Positions 1 through 12,712 of a DNA stretch of 64,000 bases are shown here, one piece after another; the first letter of the stretch is position 1; each line of letters opens with the position of its first letter. The DNA comes from Leucobacter massiliensis (GTDB lineage Bacteria; Actinomycetota; Actinomycetes; Actinomycetales; Microbacteriaceae). The notes under the pieces were generated by a model. It did no database searches. It saw only the letters and a program-made list of their open reading frames with translations, and had not been told where the DNA came from. The position numbers and the translations under genes were made by a program. The DNA is taken from contig NZ_MWZD01000018.1 in the NCBI RefSeq assembly GCF_002982315.1, forward strand, positions 1 to 64,000, written 5' to 3'.

Positions 1-106
1 CGCCGGATCCTACCACACTGTCTTGTTTTTTTTATTAAGAGGCTCCCCCGCCCGCATATCACCACCCTGATTGCCGCCGGCAGCGCAAGATGTTTAAAAG
101 GGCCGG
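1..106. other. Adapter-derived and low-quality contig edge
   Basis: Positions 74-106 align to the 33-base Nextera read-1 transposase adapter at about 24 of 33 bases, including CGGCAGCG at 78-85 and AGATGT at 88-93. The upstream bases, with a run of eight T and AT-rich patches, do not look like the GC-rich chromosome. This is best read as a degraded adapter at a contig end. Genomic sequence probably begins near 107, where a dnaX reading frame becomes continuous. Confidence 0.75.
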
Positions 107-1549
107 GCGCAGCCCCCCGCTTCGGTGCCCTCCGTGGCGGACGGGCCTCCGGCACCGAATGCCGCCGAGACCGCCGCCTCGATCCGTGATTTCCTGCGCG
201 AGGATCCCGCCGGGACCCCGCCGCAGGCAGCGTCGGCGGCGCCCTCGCAGGGCGGGGATCGCCACCCGAACGAGGGCGCCGCCGCCTTCGGCCGGCCCAT
301 CTCCGATGTGCTCAGCGCCGCAGACATCGCGAGCATCGGCCGTGAGGCTCCCGCCGCGCCGGCCCCCGCCGCGCCGCCTGCCGCCGAGACGCCCGCAGCC
401 CCGGTGCCGTCATCCGCCCCCGCGGAGCCCCGCGCTCCCGGGGTCGAACCCGCGCGGTCGGAGGCTTCCGAGCCCGAGGCCGCCGACGCAGCGCCCGAAG
501 CGGGGTCGGGCGGCCTCGACGACCTCCTCGAGCTCTGGCCGGAGCTGCTGGAGGAGATCCTGCAGCAGGACCGCGAAGCCTGGAACGCCGTGCGGGTCGT
601 CACCCCCCTCGCCCTGGAGGGGGACGTGCTGACGGTGGGCCTCGCCTCGCAGTCGGACCTCGCGGCGTTCAAAGCGGCGGGAGCGGGCCCGCTGCGCGAC
701 ACCATCCACGCCGCGACCGGGGTGCAGGTCAAGTACGTGCCCAAGCGCGTCGCCGCCCGGGCAGGCGGCGAATCCCGCGCCGTCGGCGGGCAGCAGCGCG
801 AGCCGCGGTCCGACACTGAGGAGTCTGACACTGCGGGGCCTCACACTGCGCAGCACGACCGGGGCGGTGCCGCCACGCCCGCCGCAGCACCCGCGTCCGA
901 GTCGGACGACCCGGTCGCCCGCGCCGCCGCACGCCTGAGCGCGCTCGGCCCGGCCCTCGCAGCGCCCGCGTGGGCGGGGCCCATGCCGGGCGAGCCGTCC
1001 TCCCCGGAGACGGCGGCCCCGGCGCCGCACGCCCCGTCGTCGCCAGGCATCTCCGAGACCGGGCCGCGAGCGCCGCTCACCGAAGCGACGGCCCCGGCTC
1101 CGGCCACGACCCCCGCTCCGGCGGCAGCTCCGGTTCCGGCGGCAGCTCCGGTTCCGGCGGCAGCTCCGGTTCCGGTCGCGCCGAGAGCAAGAGCGACGCC
1201 CGACGCCGGCGAAGCCGGTGTCGACCGCTACGCCGACGCCGACCCCTACGACGACCCCTACGAGGGAGGGGACCCCTACGCGGGAGCCGCGGGTCCCGCG
1301 CCCGTCGAACTCGGCACGCGGGCGGCCCCGGAAGCGCCCGCTCCCCGGCCCGCCGCACCTTCTGCGGTTCCGACGCCTCCGGCTGCCTCGGCGCAGGCGG
1401 CTGCGGCCCCGGAACCCCCGGCGTCCGTCGCTGAGGGCCGCTCCGCTCCGGCGTTCACCCGCTACGGCGAGGCGGTGGTGCGCGAGGTGCTCGGCGCCCG
1501 CTTCGTCGAGGAACGTCCGCTGCCGCAGCGCGCCCCGATGATCCCCTGA
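107..1549 (+). CDS. dnaX: DNA polymerase III subunit gamma/tau, C-terminal part (5' truncated)
   Basis: This is the tail of the clamp-loader subunit gamma/tau. The N-terminal AAA+ ATPase is missing because the gene is cut at the adapter-containing contig edge; the frame is open back to about 107. What remains is an Ala/Pro-rich linker, a compact folded domain (roughly residues 129-210 counted from GTG 125, with [10 protein letters not shown] and [10 protein letters not shown]) typical of actinobacterial DnaX, a second long Pro/Ala linker and a conserved end, [15 protein letters not shown]. The linker contains three perfect 18-bp repeats (1123-1176). recR lies downstream, the usual order, although adapter sequence sits between them. 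Identification is by recognition of the domain and the context. Confidence 0.85.
   Translation, partial: AQPPASVPSVADGPPAPNAAETAASIRDFLREDPAGTPPQAASAAPSQGGDRHPNEGAAAFGRPISDVLSAADIASIGREAPAAPAPAAPPAAETPAAPVPSSAPAEPRAPGVEPARSEASEPEAADAAPEAGSGGLDDLLELWPELLEEILQQDREAWNAVRVVTPLALEGDVLTVGLASQSDLAAFKAAGAGPLRDTIHAATGVQVKYVPKRVAARAGGESRAVGGQQREPRSDTEESDTAGPHTAQHDRGGAATPAAAPASESDDPVARAAARLSALGPALAAPAWAGPMPGEPSSPETAAPAPHAPSSPGISETGPRAPLTEATAPAPATTPAPAAAPVPAAAPVPAAAPVPVAPRARATPDAGEAGVDRYADADPYDDPYEGGDPYAGAAGPAPVELGTRAAPEAPAPRPAAPSAVPTPPAASAQAAAAPEPPASVAEGRSAPAFTRYGEAVVREVLGARFVEERPLPQRAPMIP
1123..1176 (+). repeat. Three tandem 18-bp repeats in the dnaX linker
   Basis: The unit GGCAGCTCCGGTTCCGGC occurs three times in a row, differing only in the last base of the third copy. 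It encodes a repeating Ala/Pro/Val hexapeptide in the disordered linker. Such in-frame repeats can change copy number by slippage without disrupting the protein. Confidence 0.9.
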
Positions 1550-1558
1550 GCCGGCCCC

Positions 1559-1605
1559 CCGTCTCTTTTACACATCTGACGCCGCCGACGATATGCCGGG
1601 GGTGG
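1559..1605. other. Nextera adapter remnant between dnaX and recR
   Basis: Positions 1559-1591 match the 33-base Nextera adapter (the strand containing TATACACATCTGACGCTGCC) at 30 of 33 bases. The following TATGCCGGG and G-rich bases are the same as those after the adapter at 18384-18415, as expected for index read-through followed by low-quality calls. The join between dnaX and recR is therefore not proven by this sequence, although the gene order is a natural one. Confidence 0.9.
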
Positions 1606-1626
1606 GGGTCCCGCGAGGAGACCACC

Positions 1627-2235
1627 GTGTACGACGGCATCGTCCAAGACCTCATCGACGAGTTCGGCAGGCTTCCGGGCATCGGCCCCAAGTCGGCGCA
1701 GCGCATCGCGTTCCACATCCTGCAGACGCAGAACTTCGACGTCGCGCGGCTCGCGGAGCTGCTCGTCGAGGTCCGCGAGAAGGTGCGCTTCTGCGAGGTC
1801 TGCGGCAACATCACCGAGCAGGAGCGCTGCGCGATCTGCCGCGACCCACGCCGCGACCAGGGCGTCATCTGCGTCGTCGAAGAGCCCAAGGACGTGGTCG
1901 CCATCGAGCGCACCCGGCAGTTCCGCGGCGTCTACCACGTGCTCGGGGGAGCGATCAGCCCGATCGACGGGATCGGCCCCGACGATCTGAGCATTCCCGC
2001 GCTCATGCGCCGCCTCAGCGTGGGCAGTGGCGAGGAGCCGGTGCGGGAAGTGATCATCGCGACCGATCCGAACCTCGAAGGCGAGGCGACGGCCGCCTAC
2101 CTGTCACGTCTGCTCACCAGCATCGAGATCCCGGTCTCGCGCCTCGCCTCGGGCCTCCCCGTCGGGGGCGACCTGGAGTTCGCCGACGAGGTGACCCTCG
2201 GCCGCGCGTTCGAGGGCCGCCGTCGCGTCGAGTAG
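1627..2235 (+). CDS. recR: Recombination mediator protein RecR
   Basis: RecR acts with RecO and RecF to load RecA at gaps during recombinational repair. The 202-residue product has full family length. It has an N-terminal helix-hairpin-helix ([17 protein letters not shown], about residues 16-32), a four-cysteine zinc finger (C-x2-C-x8-C-x2-C around residues 56-71) and a Toprim domain beginning at [16 protein letters not shown]. The GTG start at 1627 is chosen because GCGAGGAG lies 6 bases upstream and the peptide start matches RecR proteins. The adapter remnant ends just upstream, so the native promoter region may be missing. Confidence 0.95.
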   Translation: MYDGIVQDLIDEFGRLPGIGPKSAQRIAFHILQTQNFDVARLAELLVEVREKVRFCEVCGNITEQERCAICRDPRRDQGVICVVEEPKDVVAIERTRQFRGVYHVLGGAISPIDGIGPDDLSIPALMRRLSVGSGEEPVREVIIATDPNLEGEATAAYLSRLLTSIEIPVSRLASGLPVGGDLEFADEVTLGRAFEGRRRVE

Positions 2236-2381
2236 GGCGATCCCGCGGCCGGGATCCGGCGATCCCGCGCGGAGCACCCCGGGTCGTGATGCGCGCCCGT
2301 CCGGCCATCATGCGCGAGGCCAAGCGGCATACGCCGTTCCGATAGACTGGCGTCTTGCAGCAGACTTGAGGAGGGGCCCGC

Positions 2382-4738
<2,357 letters not shown>

Positions 4739-4754
4739 CGTCGCGCGTCACACC

Positions 4755-4793
4755 GCACGGGGGGCGGATCCGGTCGGATCTCGCCCCCCGGTG
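4755..4793 (+). terminator. Hairpin after asd
   Basis: CGGGGGGCG (4758-4766) pairs with CGCCCCCCG (4782-4790), and the flanking GCA/TGC bases can extend the stem. There is no U-run, as is common in high-GC actinobacteria. It ends the lysC-asd operon and separates it from the convergent metallophosphoesterase gene. Confidence 0.6.
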
Positions 4794-4932
4794 CGCATTC
4801 GCAGCAGGGCAGCAGGCCCGCACCTCGGTGCTGAGTCCGTGCCTGTGAGCCCGTCCCTTCCCGCGCGGCCGGGGCATGAGCACCCAGCGGCTCAGTGCGG
4901 ACGCGCCGGGCTCCGGCCTCGCCGTCCCCGGC

Positions 4933-5817
4933 TCAGCGCGGGGCTTCGAGGGTCAGCAGCGAGGCCTCGGGGCGGCAGGCGAAGCGCACGGGTGCGTAGA
5001 TCGAGTTGCCGAGGCCTGCGCTCACGTTGAGGAACGCCGCGCGGTGCGCGTCGTACCACACGCTGAGCCCGCGAGCCTGCGCCGTGGGCAGGTCGCAGTT
5101 CGCGGTGAGCGCGCCGACGCCCGGCACGCGCACCTGGCCGCCGTGGGTGTGGCCGGCGAGGATCAGCTGGGCGCCGTCGTCGAGCAGCTCGCCGAGGGCC
5201 GCCTGGTACGGCGCGTGCACGACCCCCACCCGCAGGGACTCCGGCTCCGGGCCGTCGACGCCGTCCTCGGCGTAGATCGTGGCGAGTGCGTCGCGCATGG
5301 CCGAGGCGTCGTCGTAGCGGATGTGGGGGTCGTTCAGCCCGAGCAGCTCCAAGCGGGTGCCGCGCAGCACGAGCCGGGCCGCCGAGTTGTTGAGGTCGAT
5401 GGCGCCCAGATTCGTGAACTCCGCCGCGAGCCCGGCCGCGTCGAGATCGGGGGTGCGGGTGCTCTTCCGGCTCGGCTCGGCGAGGTACTTGAGCGGGTTC
5501 TTGACGATCGGCCCGTAGTAGTCGTTCGAGCCGTGCACGAAGACCGTGGGCGTCGACTCGATCAGGGGGGCCAGCGCGCGCACCAGCCCCGCCTTCGCGT
5601 CGCGGTGCCCCATGAGATCCCCGGTGAGCACGAGCAGATCGGGGTTCAACGCCGTCAGTGCGCGGACCCACCGGATCTTGCGCGACTGCCACGGCGCGAG
5701 ATGCAGATCCGAGAGCTGCAGCACCCGGAGCGGCGGAGCCCCCTCGGCAAGGAGGGGGAGCGCGTGCCGCCGCACGGTGAAGAGCTGCCGCTCGACGAGG
5801 GTCGACCAGGCGAGCAC
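4933..5817 (-). CDS. Metallophosphoesterase (calcineurin-like, YkuE type)
   Basis: A two-metal phosphoesterase. The metal-ligand motifs appear in family order: SDLHL, TGDL, a GSND variant of the usual GNHD, and AGHTHGGQ near the C-terminus. The 294-residue form starts at GTG 5817. The frame stays open upstream, with Ala/Leu-rich residues, to the stop of the penicillin-binding protein gene, so the true N-terminus may include a membrane anchor from a non-standard start. It lies directly downstream of the penicillin-binding protein on the same strand, an arrangement common in actinobacteria. Its substrate is unknown. Confidence 0.88.
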   Translation of the reverse strand: MLAWSTLVERQLFTVRRHALPLLAEGAPPLRVLQLSDLHLAPWQSRKIRWVRALTALNPDLLVLTGDLMGHRDAKAGLVRALAPLIESTPTVFVHGSNDYYGPIVKNPLKYLAEPSRKSTRTPDLDAAGLAAEFTNLGAIDLNNSAARLVLRGTRLELLGLNDPHIRYDDASAMRDALATIYAEDGVDGPEPESLRVGVVHAPYQAALGELLDDGAQLILAGHTHGGQVRVPGVGALTANCDLPTAQARGLSVWYDAHRAAFLNVSAGLGNSIYAPVRFACRPEASLLTLEAPR

Positions 5818-5873
5818 TCCCGCCGCGGTCAGCCCGAGGGCCGCCGCGGCGGGGCGCCGGAGCCGCCCGGCGA

Positions 5874-8567
5874 TCAGTCGTCGTCCTTGTTGCCGCAGGC
5901 CAGCGTCAGGGTGACTCCGGCGTCGGGCCGTGCCTCCGAACCGCTCTCCGGGCTCACGGAGACGACGCGGTGCTTCTTGGGATCGGGCTTGCCCGATCCC
6001 TCGCAGGTGAAGCTCACCTGCGAGAATCCCGCGCCCTTCAGCGTGGCCTCGGCGTCGCGTCCCAGGGCGCCGACGAGGCCGTCGGGCACCTTGTCCGCTT
6101 CGCCGTTGCTGCGGTAGATCGTGACGAGCGTGCCGAGCCCGGCGGAGGAGCCGCCCTCGGGGTCGCTGCGCGCAATCTGCCCGCGCGCCACCGAGGAGTC
6201 GACCTCGCCGCCGTCCGCCACGTCGAAGCCGAGCTGCGTGAGCATGGAACTCGCCTCGTCGAAGGACTTGCCCTTGACATCCGGCACGGTCACCATCGTC
6301 TGCTGGACCGAGGCCGCGGACGGCTCGGGGAACGCGGTGCCGCCGTACTTCTGATCCGCCACGTTCATCATGGCCGGCCAGATCGTCTGGTCGGCATACA
6401 TGAGCCCGCCGAACGGCTGCGTCGAGACCCGGCCCCAGCTCCCGTCCCAGAGCTGCGTGGGGCCCGCGTTACCGACCCAGGTGGCGGTCGCGACCGTGCT
6501 GCTGGCGCCCGCGGTCCAGTTGTCGACCACGTCGTCGGTGGTGCCCGTCTTGGCGAGGTGCGGGATGCCGAACGGAGAGTTCGCGTGCCGCGCCAGGCCG
6601 TTCGTCACGGTGTACTGCAGGGCGTATGCCACGCCGGCCGCAACCTCGGGCGCGATGCCCTCGGTGCACTTGCTCTTCGTGAACGGGACCTGCTCGTCGT
6701 CGGGGCCCACGATCTTCTCGATGGGCACGGGCGTGCAGACTGTGCCGTTGCCGGCGAATGCGGCGTAGGCGCTGGCGACCGTGATCGGCGCGATCTCGTC
6801 GACGCCGCCGTAGACGTTCGAGGGCACCATGGTCAGGTCGTAGGGGTCACCGTGGAGGGTGGGGTTCTTGTTGGTGCCCACGAGCTCCTGCGCGACCGCA
6901 CCGGCGTCGGCTTCCTCCTGCGTCCACACCGGCTGCGGCGAGGCTCGGTGCAGCCCCAGCTTCTGGGCGGTGGAGAAGGTGTCGCACAGGTCCATCTTCT
7001 GCTGCATCGACACGAGACCGCCGTTGACCGAGTTCGCGATCGCGGTGAGCACCGGCTGGTTGCCGCGCGTGCCCTCGTTGTCGTTGGTGAAGCTGAAGGA
7101 ACCGTAGCTGTAGACCCCGTCCGGCATGCACGAGGCCCGGAAGGACTGGTAGGGCACATTGGAGCGACTGCTCACGTTGACCACGTCGCGGACCGAGTGC
7201 CCCGTGCGGATCCACTCGGCGAGGGTGACGGGCTTGAAGGTCGAGCCGATCTGGAATCCGCTCGAACCGCCGTAGTCGAAGTCGGTGTTGTAGTTGATGC
7301 CCGTGAAGTCGGGATTGGCGTCGAGGAACTCCTGAGCGTTGTTGAACGGCCTGTTCTGCACCATCGCGAGCACCTTGCCGGTGCCCACCTGCACGCTGAC
7401 GCTCGCCCCGCCCACATTGATGCCCGGCATGTTCGCGGGAACGGTGGAGCGCATCGCCTCGTTGCCCGCGGCCTGCATGTCCAGGTCGAGGGTGGTGTAG
7501 ATCTGATAGCCGCCGCGCGCGAAGTTGAAGGCGCGGTCCTCCGGGGTGTCGCCGAAGTTCGGGTCCTGGCGGATGTAGCGCTGCACGAAGTCGCAGAAGT
7601 GGCCGGCGCCGAAGTTCTTCTCCGCGAGGAAGCAGCCCTGTTCGCGCGGCTGGATCTTCGGCTCGACCGGAGTCTCCACCGCTTCGTCGTACTGGGCCTG
7701 GGTGATCTTGCCGTGCTTGAGCATACTGCCGAGGATCTTGTCGCGCCGCTCCTTGTTGGCGGCGAGATTCTCCTCCACGTCGAGCTGATACAGCGAGGGA
7801 TTGTTGACGATCGCCACGAGGCTCGCGGCCTGCGCCAGCGAGAGATCCTTCGCCGAGGTGCTGTAGTAGTACTGCGCCGCCGACTCGATGCCGTAGATCG
7901 TGCGGCCGAAGAGGGCGATGTTGAGGTAGCCGAGCAGGATCTCGTCCTTCGGGTACTTCTTCTCGATGCTGATCGCGTAGCGCATCTCCTGCAGCTTGCG
8001 ATCCATGCTCTGCTCCATGGCCTTCTTGTAGGCCACGTCCCGCTCCTCCTTGTCCGGGATCGCGTAGGCGTCCTGGATGAGCACGTTGCGGACGTACTGC
8101 ATGGTGATGGTCGAGGCTCCGGAGAGGTTCTGCCCGGTCGCGTTCTGCAGCACGGCACGGCCGCTCGCGAGGACGTCGACGCCGCCGTGCGTGTAGAAGC
8201 GGGGATCCTCCTCGGCGACAGCGGCGTCCTTCACGAACTGGGAGATGTCGTCCCAGCCGACCATCTTGCGATCCTGATCGTAGAACTCGGCCAGCTTGTG
8301 GACGGTGCCGTCGGATCCGGTCGCGTAGATGGTCGACGGTTCGGCCAGTCGGCCCGGATTCAGGTGGTTCGGCAGCTTCTCGAAGATGTTGATCGCCGAC
8401 GACGTGGAGATGCCGCTGAGGGCGACCACGGGGGTGACGGCGGCCGTCACGAGCACACCGGCGATGGCGCTCATGGCGACGGCTCCGAGGATGCCTCCGA
8501 GGGCACCACCCGCGCTGCGCGGCTTGAAGGAGCGCACGCGCGAGGACTGTGATGTCTGACGGGTCAT
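5874..8567 (-). CDS. Bifunctional penicillin-binding protein 1A (transglycosylase/transpeptidase) with PASTA domains
   Basis: Polymerises and cross-links peptidoglycan outside the membrane. The 897-residue protein has a basic cytoplasmic N-terminus, one membrane helix (about 30-60), a GT51 glycosyltransferase domain with EDPRFYTHGGVD near residue 121, and a transpeptidase domain with the serine motif GSTFK near 445, SVNGG and the KTG motif (LAKTGTTD) near 672. Two PASTA repeats follow from about residue 759, the second ending in an acidic tail. The start at 8567 (MTRQTSQ) is preferred over an upstream in-frame ATG at 8597. It is likely co-transcribed with the downstream metallophosphoesterase. 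Confidence 0.95.
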   Translation of the reverse strand: MTRQTSQSSRVRSFKPRSAGGALGGILGAVAMSAIAGVLVTAAVTPVVALSGISTSSAINIFEKLPNHLNPGRLAEPSTIYATGSDGTVHKLAEFYDQDRKMVGWDDISQFVKDAAVAEEDPRFYTHGGVDVLASGRAVLQNATGQNLSGASTITMQYVRNVLIQDAYAIPDKEERDVAYKKAMEQSMDRKLQEMRYAISIEKKYPKDEILLGYLNIALFGRTIYGIESAAQYYYSTSAKDLSLAQAASLVAIVNNPSLYQLDVEENLAANKERRDKILGSMLKHGKITQAQYDEAVETPVEPKIQPREQGCFLAEKNFGAGHFCDFVQRYIRQDPNFGDTPEDRAFNFARGGYQIYTTLDLDMQAAGNEAMRSTVPANMPGINVGGASVSVQVGTGKVLAMVQNRPFNNAQEFLDANPDFTGINYNTDFDYGGSSGFQIGSTFKPVTLAEWIRTGHSVRDVVNVSSRSNVPYQSFRASCMPDGVYSYGSFSFTNDNEGTRGNQPVLTAIANSVNGGLVSMQQKMDLCDTFSTAQKLGLHRASPQPVWTQEEADAGAVAQELVGTNKNPTLHGDPYDLTMVPSNVYGGVDEIAPITVASAYAAFAGNGTVCTPVPIEKIVGPDDEQVPFTKSKCTEGIAPEVAAGVAYALQYTVTNGLARHANSPFGIPHLAKTGTTDDVVDNWTAGASSTVATATWVGNAGPTQLWDGSWGRVSTQPFGGLMYADQTIWPAMMNVADQKYGGTAFPEPSAASVQQTMVTVPDVKGKSFDEASSMLTQLGFDVADGGEVDSSVARGQIARSDPEGGSSAGLGTLVTIYRSNGEADKVPDGLVGALGRDAEATLKGAGFSQVSFTCEGSGKPDPKKHRVVSVSPESGSEARPDAGVTLTLACGNKDDD

Positions 8568-8669
8568 AGACTCTAGGGTAAGCGACGTTGCTGACAAAAA
8601 GTCCCGTCAGCCATGCCGGCGGACTGCGTCGCCCACCCATCGACACCGACCACTGAGGGAGATTTTCAC

Positions 8670-8837
8670 GTGAGTGAGACGAGCGAGGCTCCGCGCTGGG
8701 AGTACTTCGTGACGCCGCTGCTGCTGCACAACGAAGCCCAGATCCTGAACAACTGGGGAGCCCAGGGCTGGGAACTCGTGCAGATCATCGAGGGTCCCGC
8801 CGGTGGCAATGTCGCATATCTAAAGAGGAAGGCCTGA
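8670..8837 (+). CDS. DUF4177-like small protein
   Basis: A 55-residue protein of the type RWEYFVTPLL...LNNWGAQGWELV, the signature of DUF4177 proteins, whose function is unknown. The GTG at 8670 is chosen because GAGGGAGAT lies upstream and earlier in-frame codons do not match the family. Its stop is one base from the ridA ATG, so the two are coupled. Confidence 0.8.
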   Translation: MSETSEAPRWEYFVTPLLLHNEAQILNNWGAQGWELVQIIEGPAGGNVAYLKRKA

Positions 8838-8838
8838 G

Positions 8839-9315
8839 ATGGCGTCTGTGATCGAGGAACGGCTGAGCGAGCTCGGCTTCGAGATTCCCCAGGTGGCCGC
8901 GGCCGTCGCCGCCTACGTCCCGGCCATGCGGGACGGCGACTACGTGCTCACCGCAGGACAGCTGCCCTTCGTCGAGGGTGCGCTGCCCGAGACCGGCAAG
9001 GTGGGCGAGGGGCCCGGCCTCGTCTCGCCGGAGCGGGCGGCGGAGCTGGCGCAGCTGTGCGCGCTCAACGCGCTCGCCGCGGTGCGCGGGGTCGTGGGTT
9101 CGCTGGACCGGATCACGCAGGTGGTCAAGGTGACCGCGTTCGTGGCTTCCGATCCCGCGTTCACCGGTCAGCCCGCCGTGGCGAACGGCGCCTCCCTGTT
9201 CCTGGGCCGTGTCTTCGGCGATCTGGGGATCCACGTGCGCTCGGCGGTGGGCGTCGCGGTGCTGCCGCTCGATGCGCCGGTCGAGATCGAGTTCGTCTTC
9301 AAGGTCGAGGACTGA
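8839..9315 (+). CDS. RidA family enamine/imine deaminase
   Basis: RidA proteins hydrolyse reactive enamine/imine intermediates released by PLP enzymes. The 158-residue product is of the longer actinobacterial RidA type, with YVLTAGQLPFVEG near the N-terminus and VTAFVASDPAF and VGVAVLPLDAPVEIEF near the C-terminus. I do not see the classical conserved arginine placed with certainty, so activity is inferred from the family. It is translationally coupled to the upstream DUF4177-like gene and followed by a strong terminator. Confidence 0.9.
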   Translation: MASVIEERLSELGFEIPQVAAAVAAYVPAMRDGDYVLTAGQLPFVEGALPETGKVGEGPGLVSPERAAELAQLCALNALAAVRGVVGSLDRITQVVKVTAFVASDPAFTGQPAVANGASLFLGRVFGDLGIHVRSAVGVAVLPLDAPVEIEFVFKVED

Positions 9316-9342
9316 CGCAGCTGAGGCGCGCCCGACGCGAGT

Positions 9343-9380
9343 GAGGAGGGGCGGATCCCGATCCGGATCCGCCCCTCCTC
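9343..9380. terminator. Perfect 16-bp hairpin between ridA and acs
   Basis: GAGGAGGGGCGGATCC (9343-9358) is the exact reverse complement of 9365-9380, with a six-base loop. It lies between convergent genes, so it probably serves both directions. Confidence 0.85.
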
Positions 9381-9423
9381 GTGTGTTCCGCGTGCCGCGG
9401 GTCCCGCCGGCTGAGTGCCGCGG

Positions 9424-11412
<1,989 letters not shown>

Positions 11413-11638
11413 GGACGCCCTTGTCTGTTCGCTTGCGTGTTTCCCGTTCCCGGCCCCGCGCAACTGGCTGAACGCATCATTGGAGGGAGCCGTGCACTCC
11501 CCAGCGTATACCGTTGAGGCGAGCGGGCCAGTGCCTGTGCTCCGCTCACAGGGGTGAAATTCGGACGTTTTTCCGCGAGTTGTTCGGGAGGGCCGGGGGC
11601 GCGCACCACCGCACTGCCGCTGGTGCTTCCCTGGGGGC

Positions 11639-12712
11639 ATGAGTCCCGTTCACCCGCCGCATGCCGCCGCCGGCTCCGGGGTGACCTCCGCCGCTGCGGG
11701 CGGCGCCGGACCGCCGGAGGCGGCCGGCCGCGGAGCGGACGTCGCAAGCAGCCGCACGGCAGCACTCGCGCCCGCGGCCCGGCGCGCCTTCGGATCGCTG
11801 CTGCCACTGCTCGACGACCCGCGGCTGCGCGACCTGCTCGTCCATGTGAGCCGGGGCGTCGGCCGGGTCTGGCTCGACCGTGGCGGGCTGCCCGAGCCCC
11901 AGGAGGAACGGCGCCTCGATCCGGCGGAGGTGCGGCGGATCGCCGTCGAGCTGGTGGCTGCCGGCGGCCGTCACCTCGATGAGCTGCACCCCTGCGCAGA
12001 TGTGCGGCTCGGCGACGGGATCCGCGTGCACGCGGTGCTGCCCCCGGTCGCGGCGGGCGGCGCCGCGGTCTCGATCCGCGTGCCCCGCGTGTCGCCGCCC
12101 GGCCTCGACGAACTCGTGCGCGCGGGACTGTGCTCCGCAGCCCTGGCCGGCGAACTGCGGGGAGCGGTGCGCGCCCGGCGCAATCTGCTCGTCACCGGCG
12201 GCACCGGCAGCGGCAAGACGACCGTGCTCGCCGCGCTGCTGGAGCACGCGCACCCGCACGAGCGCATCATCGTCATCGAGGACGTGAGCGAGCTCAGGCT
12301 GCGCCACCCGCACGTGGTGTCGCTCGAGGCGCGGCAGGCGAGCTCCGAGGGGGTGGGGGAGGTCGGCCTGGACAGGCTCCTGCGCGAATCGCTGCGCATG
12401 CGCCCCGACCGGATCGTGCTGGGCGAGTGCCGGGGCGCGGAGATCTCCACGCTGCTGGGTGCACTGAACACCGGCCACGACGGCAGCGCCGGCACCCTGC
12501 ACGCCAATCGGCTGCGCGATGTACCGGCCCGCCTCGAAGCGGTCGGGGCGCTCGCGGGGCTCGCACCCGAGGCGCTCGCCCGTCAGGCCGTCTCCGCCCT
12601 GCACGGCGTGATCCACCTGGACCGGGGAGACGGGCCGCCGCGCATCGCGGGGCTCGGCCGGCTCGCGCTCACTCCGAGCGGTCTGCTCCGGATCGAGGCG
12701 GTGGGGTCGTGA
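11639..12712 (+). CDS. Tad/Flp pilus assembly ATPase (CpaF/TadA family)
   Basis: Cytoplasmic secretion ATPase that powers assembly of Flp-type pili. The 357-residue protein has Walker A GGTGSGKTT at about residue 187, Walker B IIVIEDVSEL, an Asp box and a His box (GALNTGHDGSAGTLHAN). The N-terminal 50 residues are low-complexity. The start at ATG 11639 is uncertain because no strong ribosome site is visible. The stop overlaps the GTG of the next gene. This opens a Tad locus whose later genes (DUF4244, TadE, TadG) are now at 21.4 and 47.1 kb, separated by other genes and an integrated element. The TadZ/Ssd gene that often precedes it is not in the window. Confidence 0.92.
   Translation: MSPVHPPHAAAGSGVTSAAAGGAGPPEAAGRGADVASSRTAALAPAARRAFGSLLPLLDDPRLRDLLVHVSRGVGRVWLDRGGLPEPQEERRLDPAEVRRIAVELVAAGGRHLDELHPCADVRLGDGIRVHAVLPPVAAGGAAVSIRVPRVSPPGLDELVRAGLCSAALAGELRGAVRARRNLLVTGGTGSGKTTVLAALLEHAHPHERIIVIEDVSELRLRHPHVVSLEARQASSEGVGEVGLDRLLRESLRMRPDRIVLGECRGAEISTLLGALNTGHDGSAGTLHANRLRDVPARLEAVGALAGLAPEALARQAVSALHGVIHLDRGDGPPRIAGLGRLALTPSGLLRIEAVGS

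Noticed and set aside
5970-8552. An 860-codon open frame on the plus strand
   Set aside because: Antisense to the penicillin-binding protein gene, whose SxxK and KTG motifs and PASTA domains are unambiguous. The antisense product resembles no protein.
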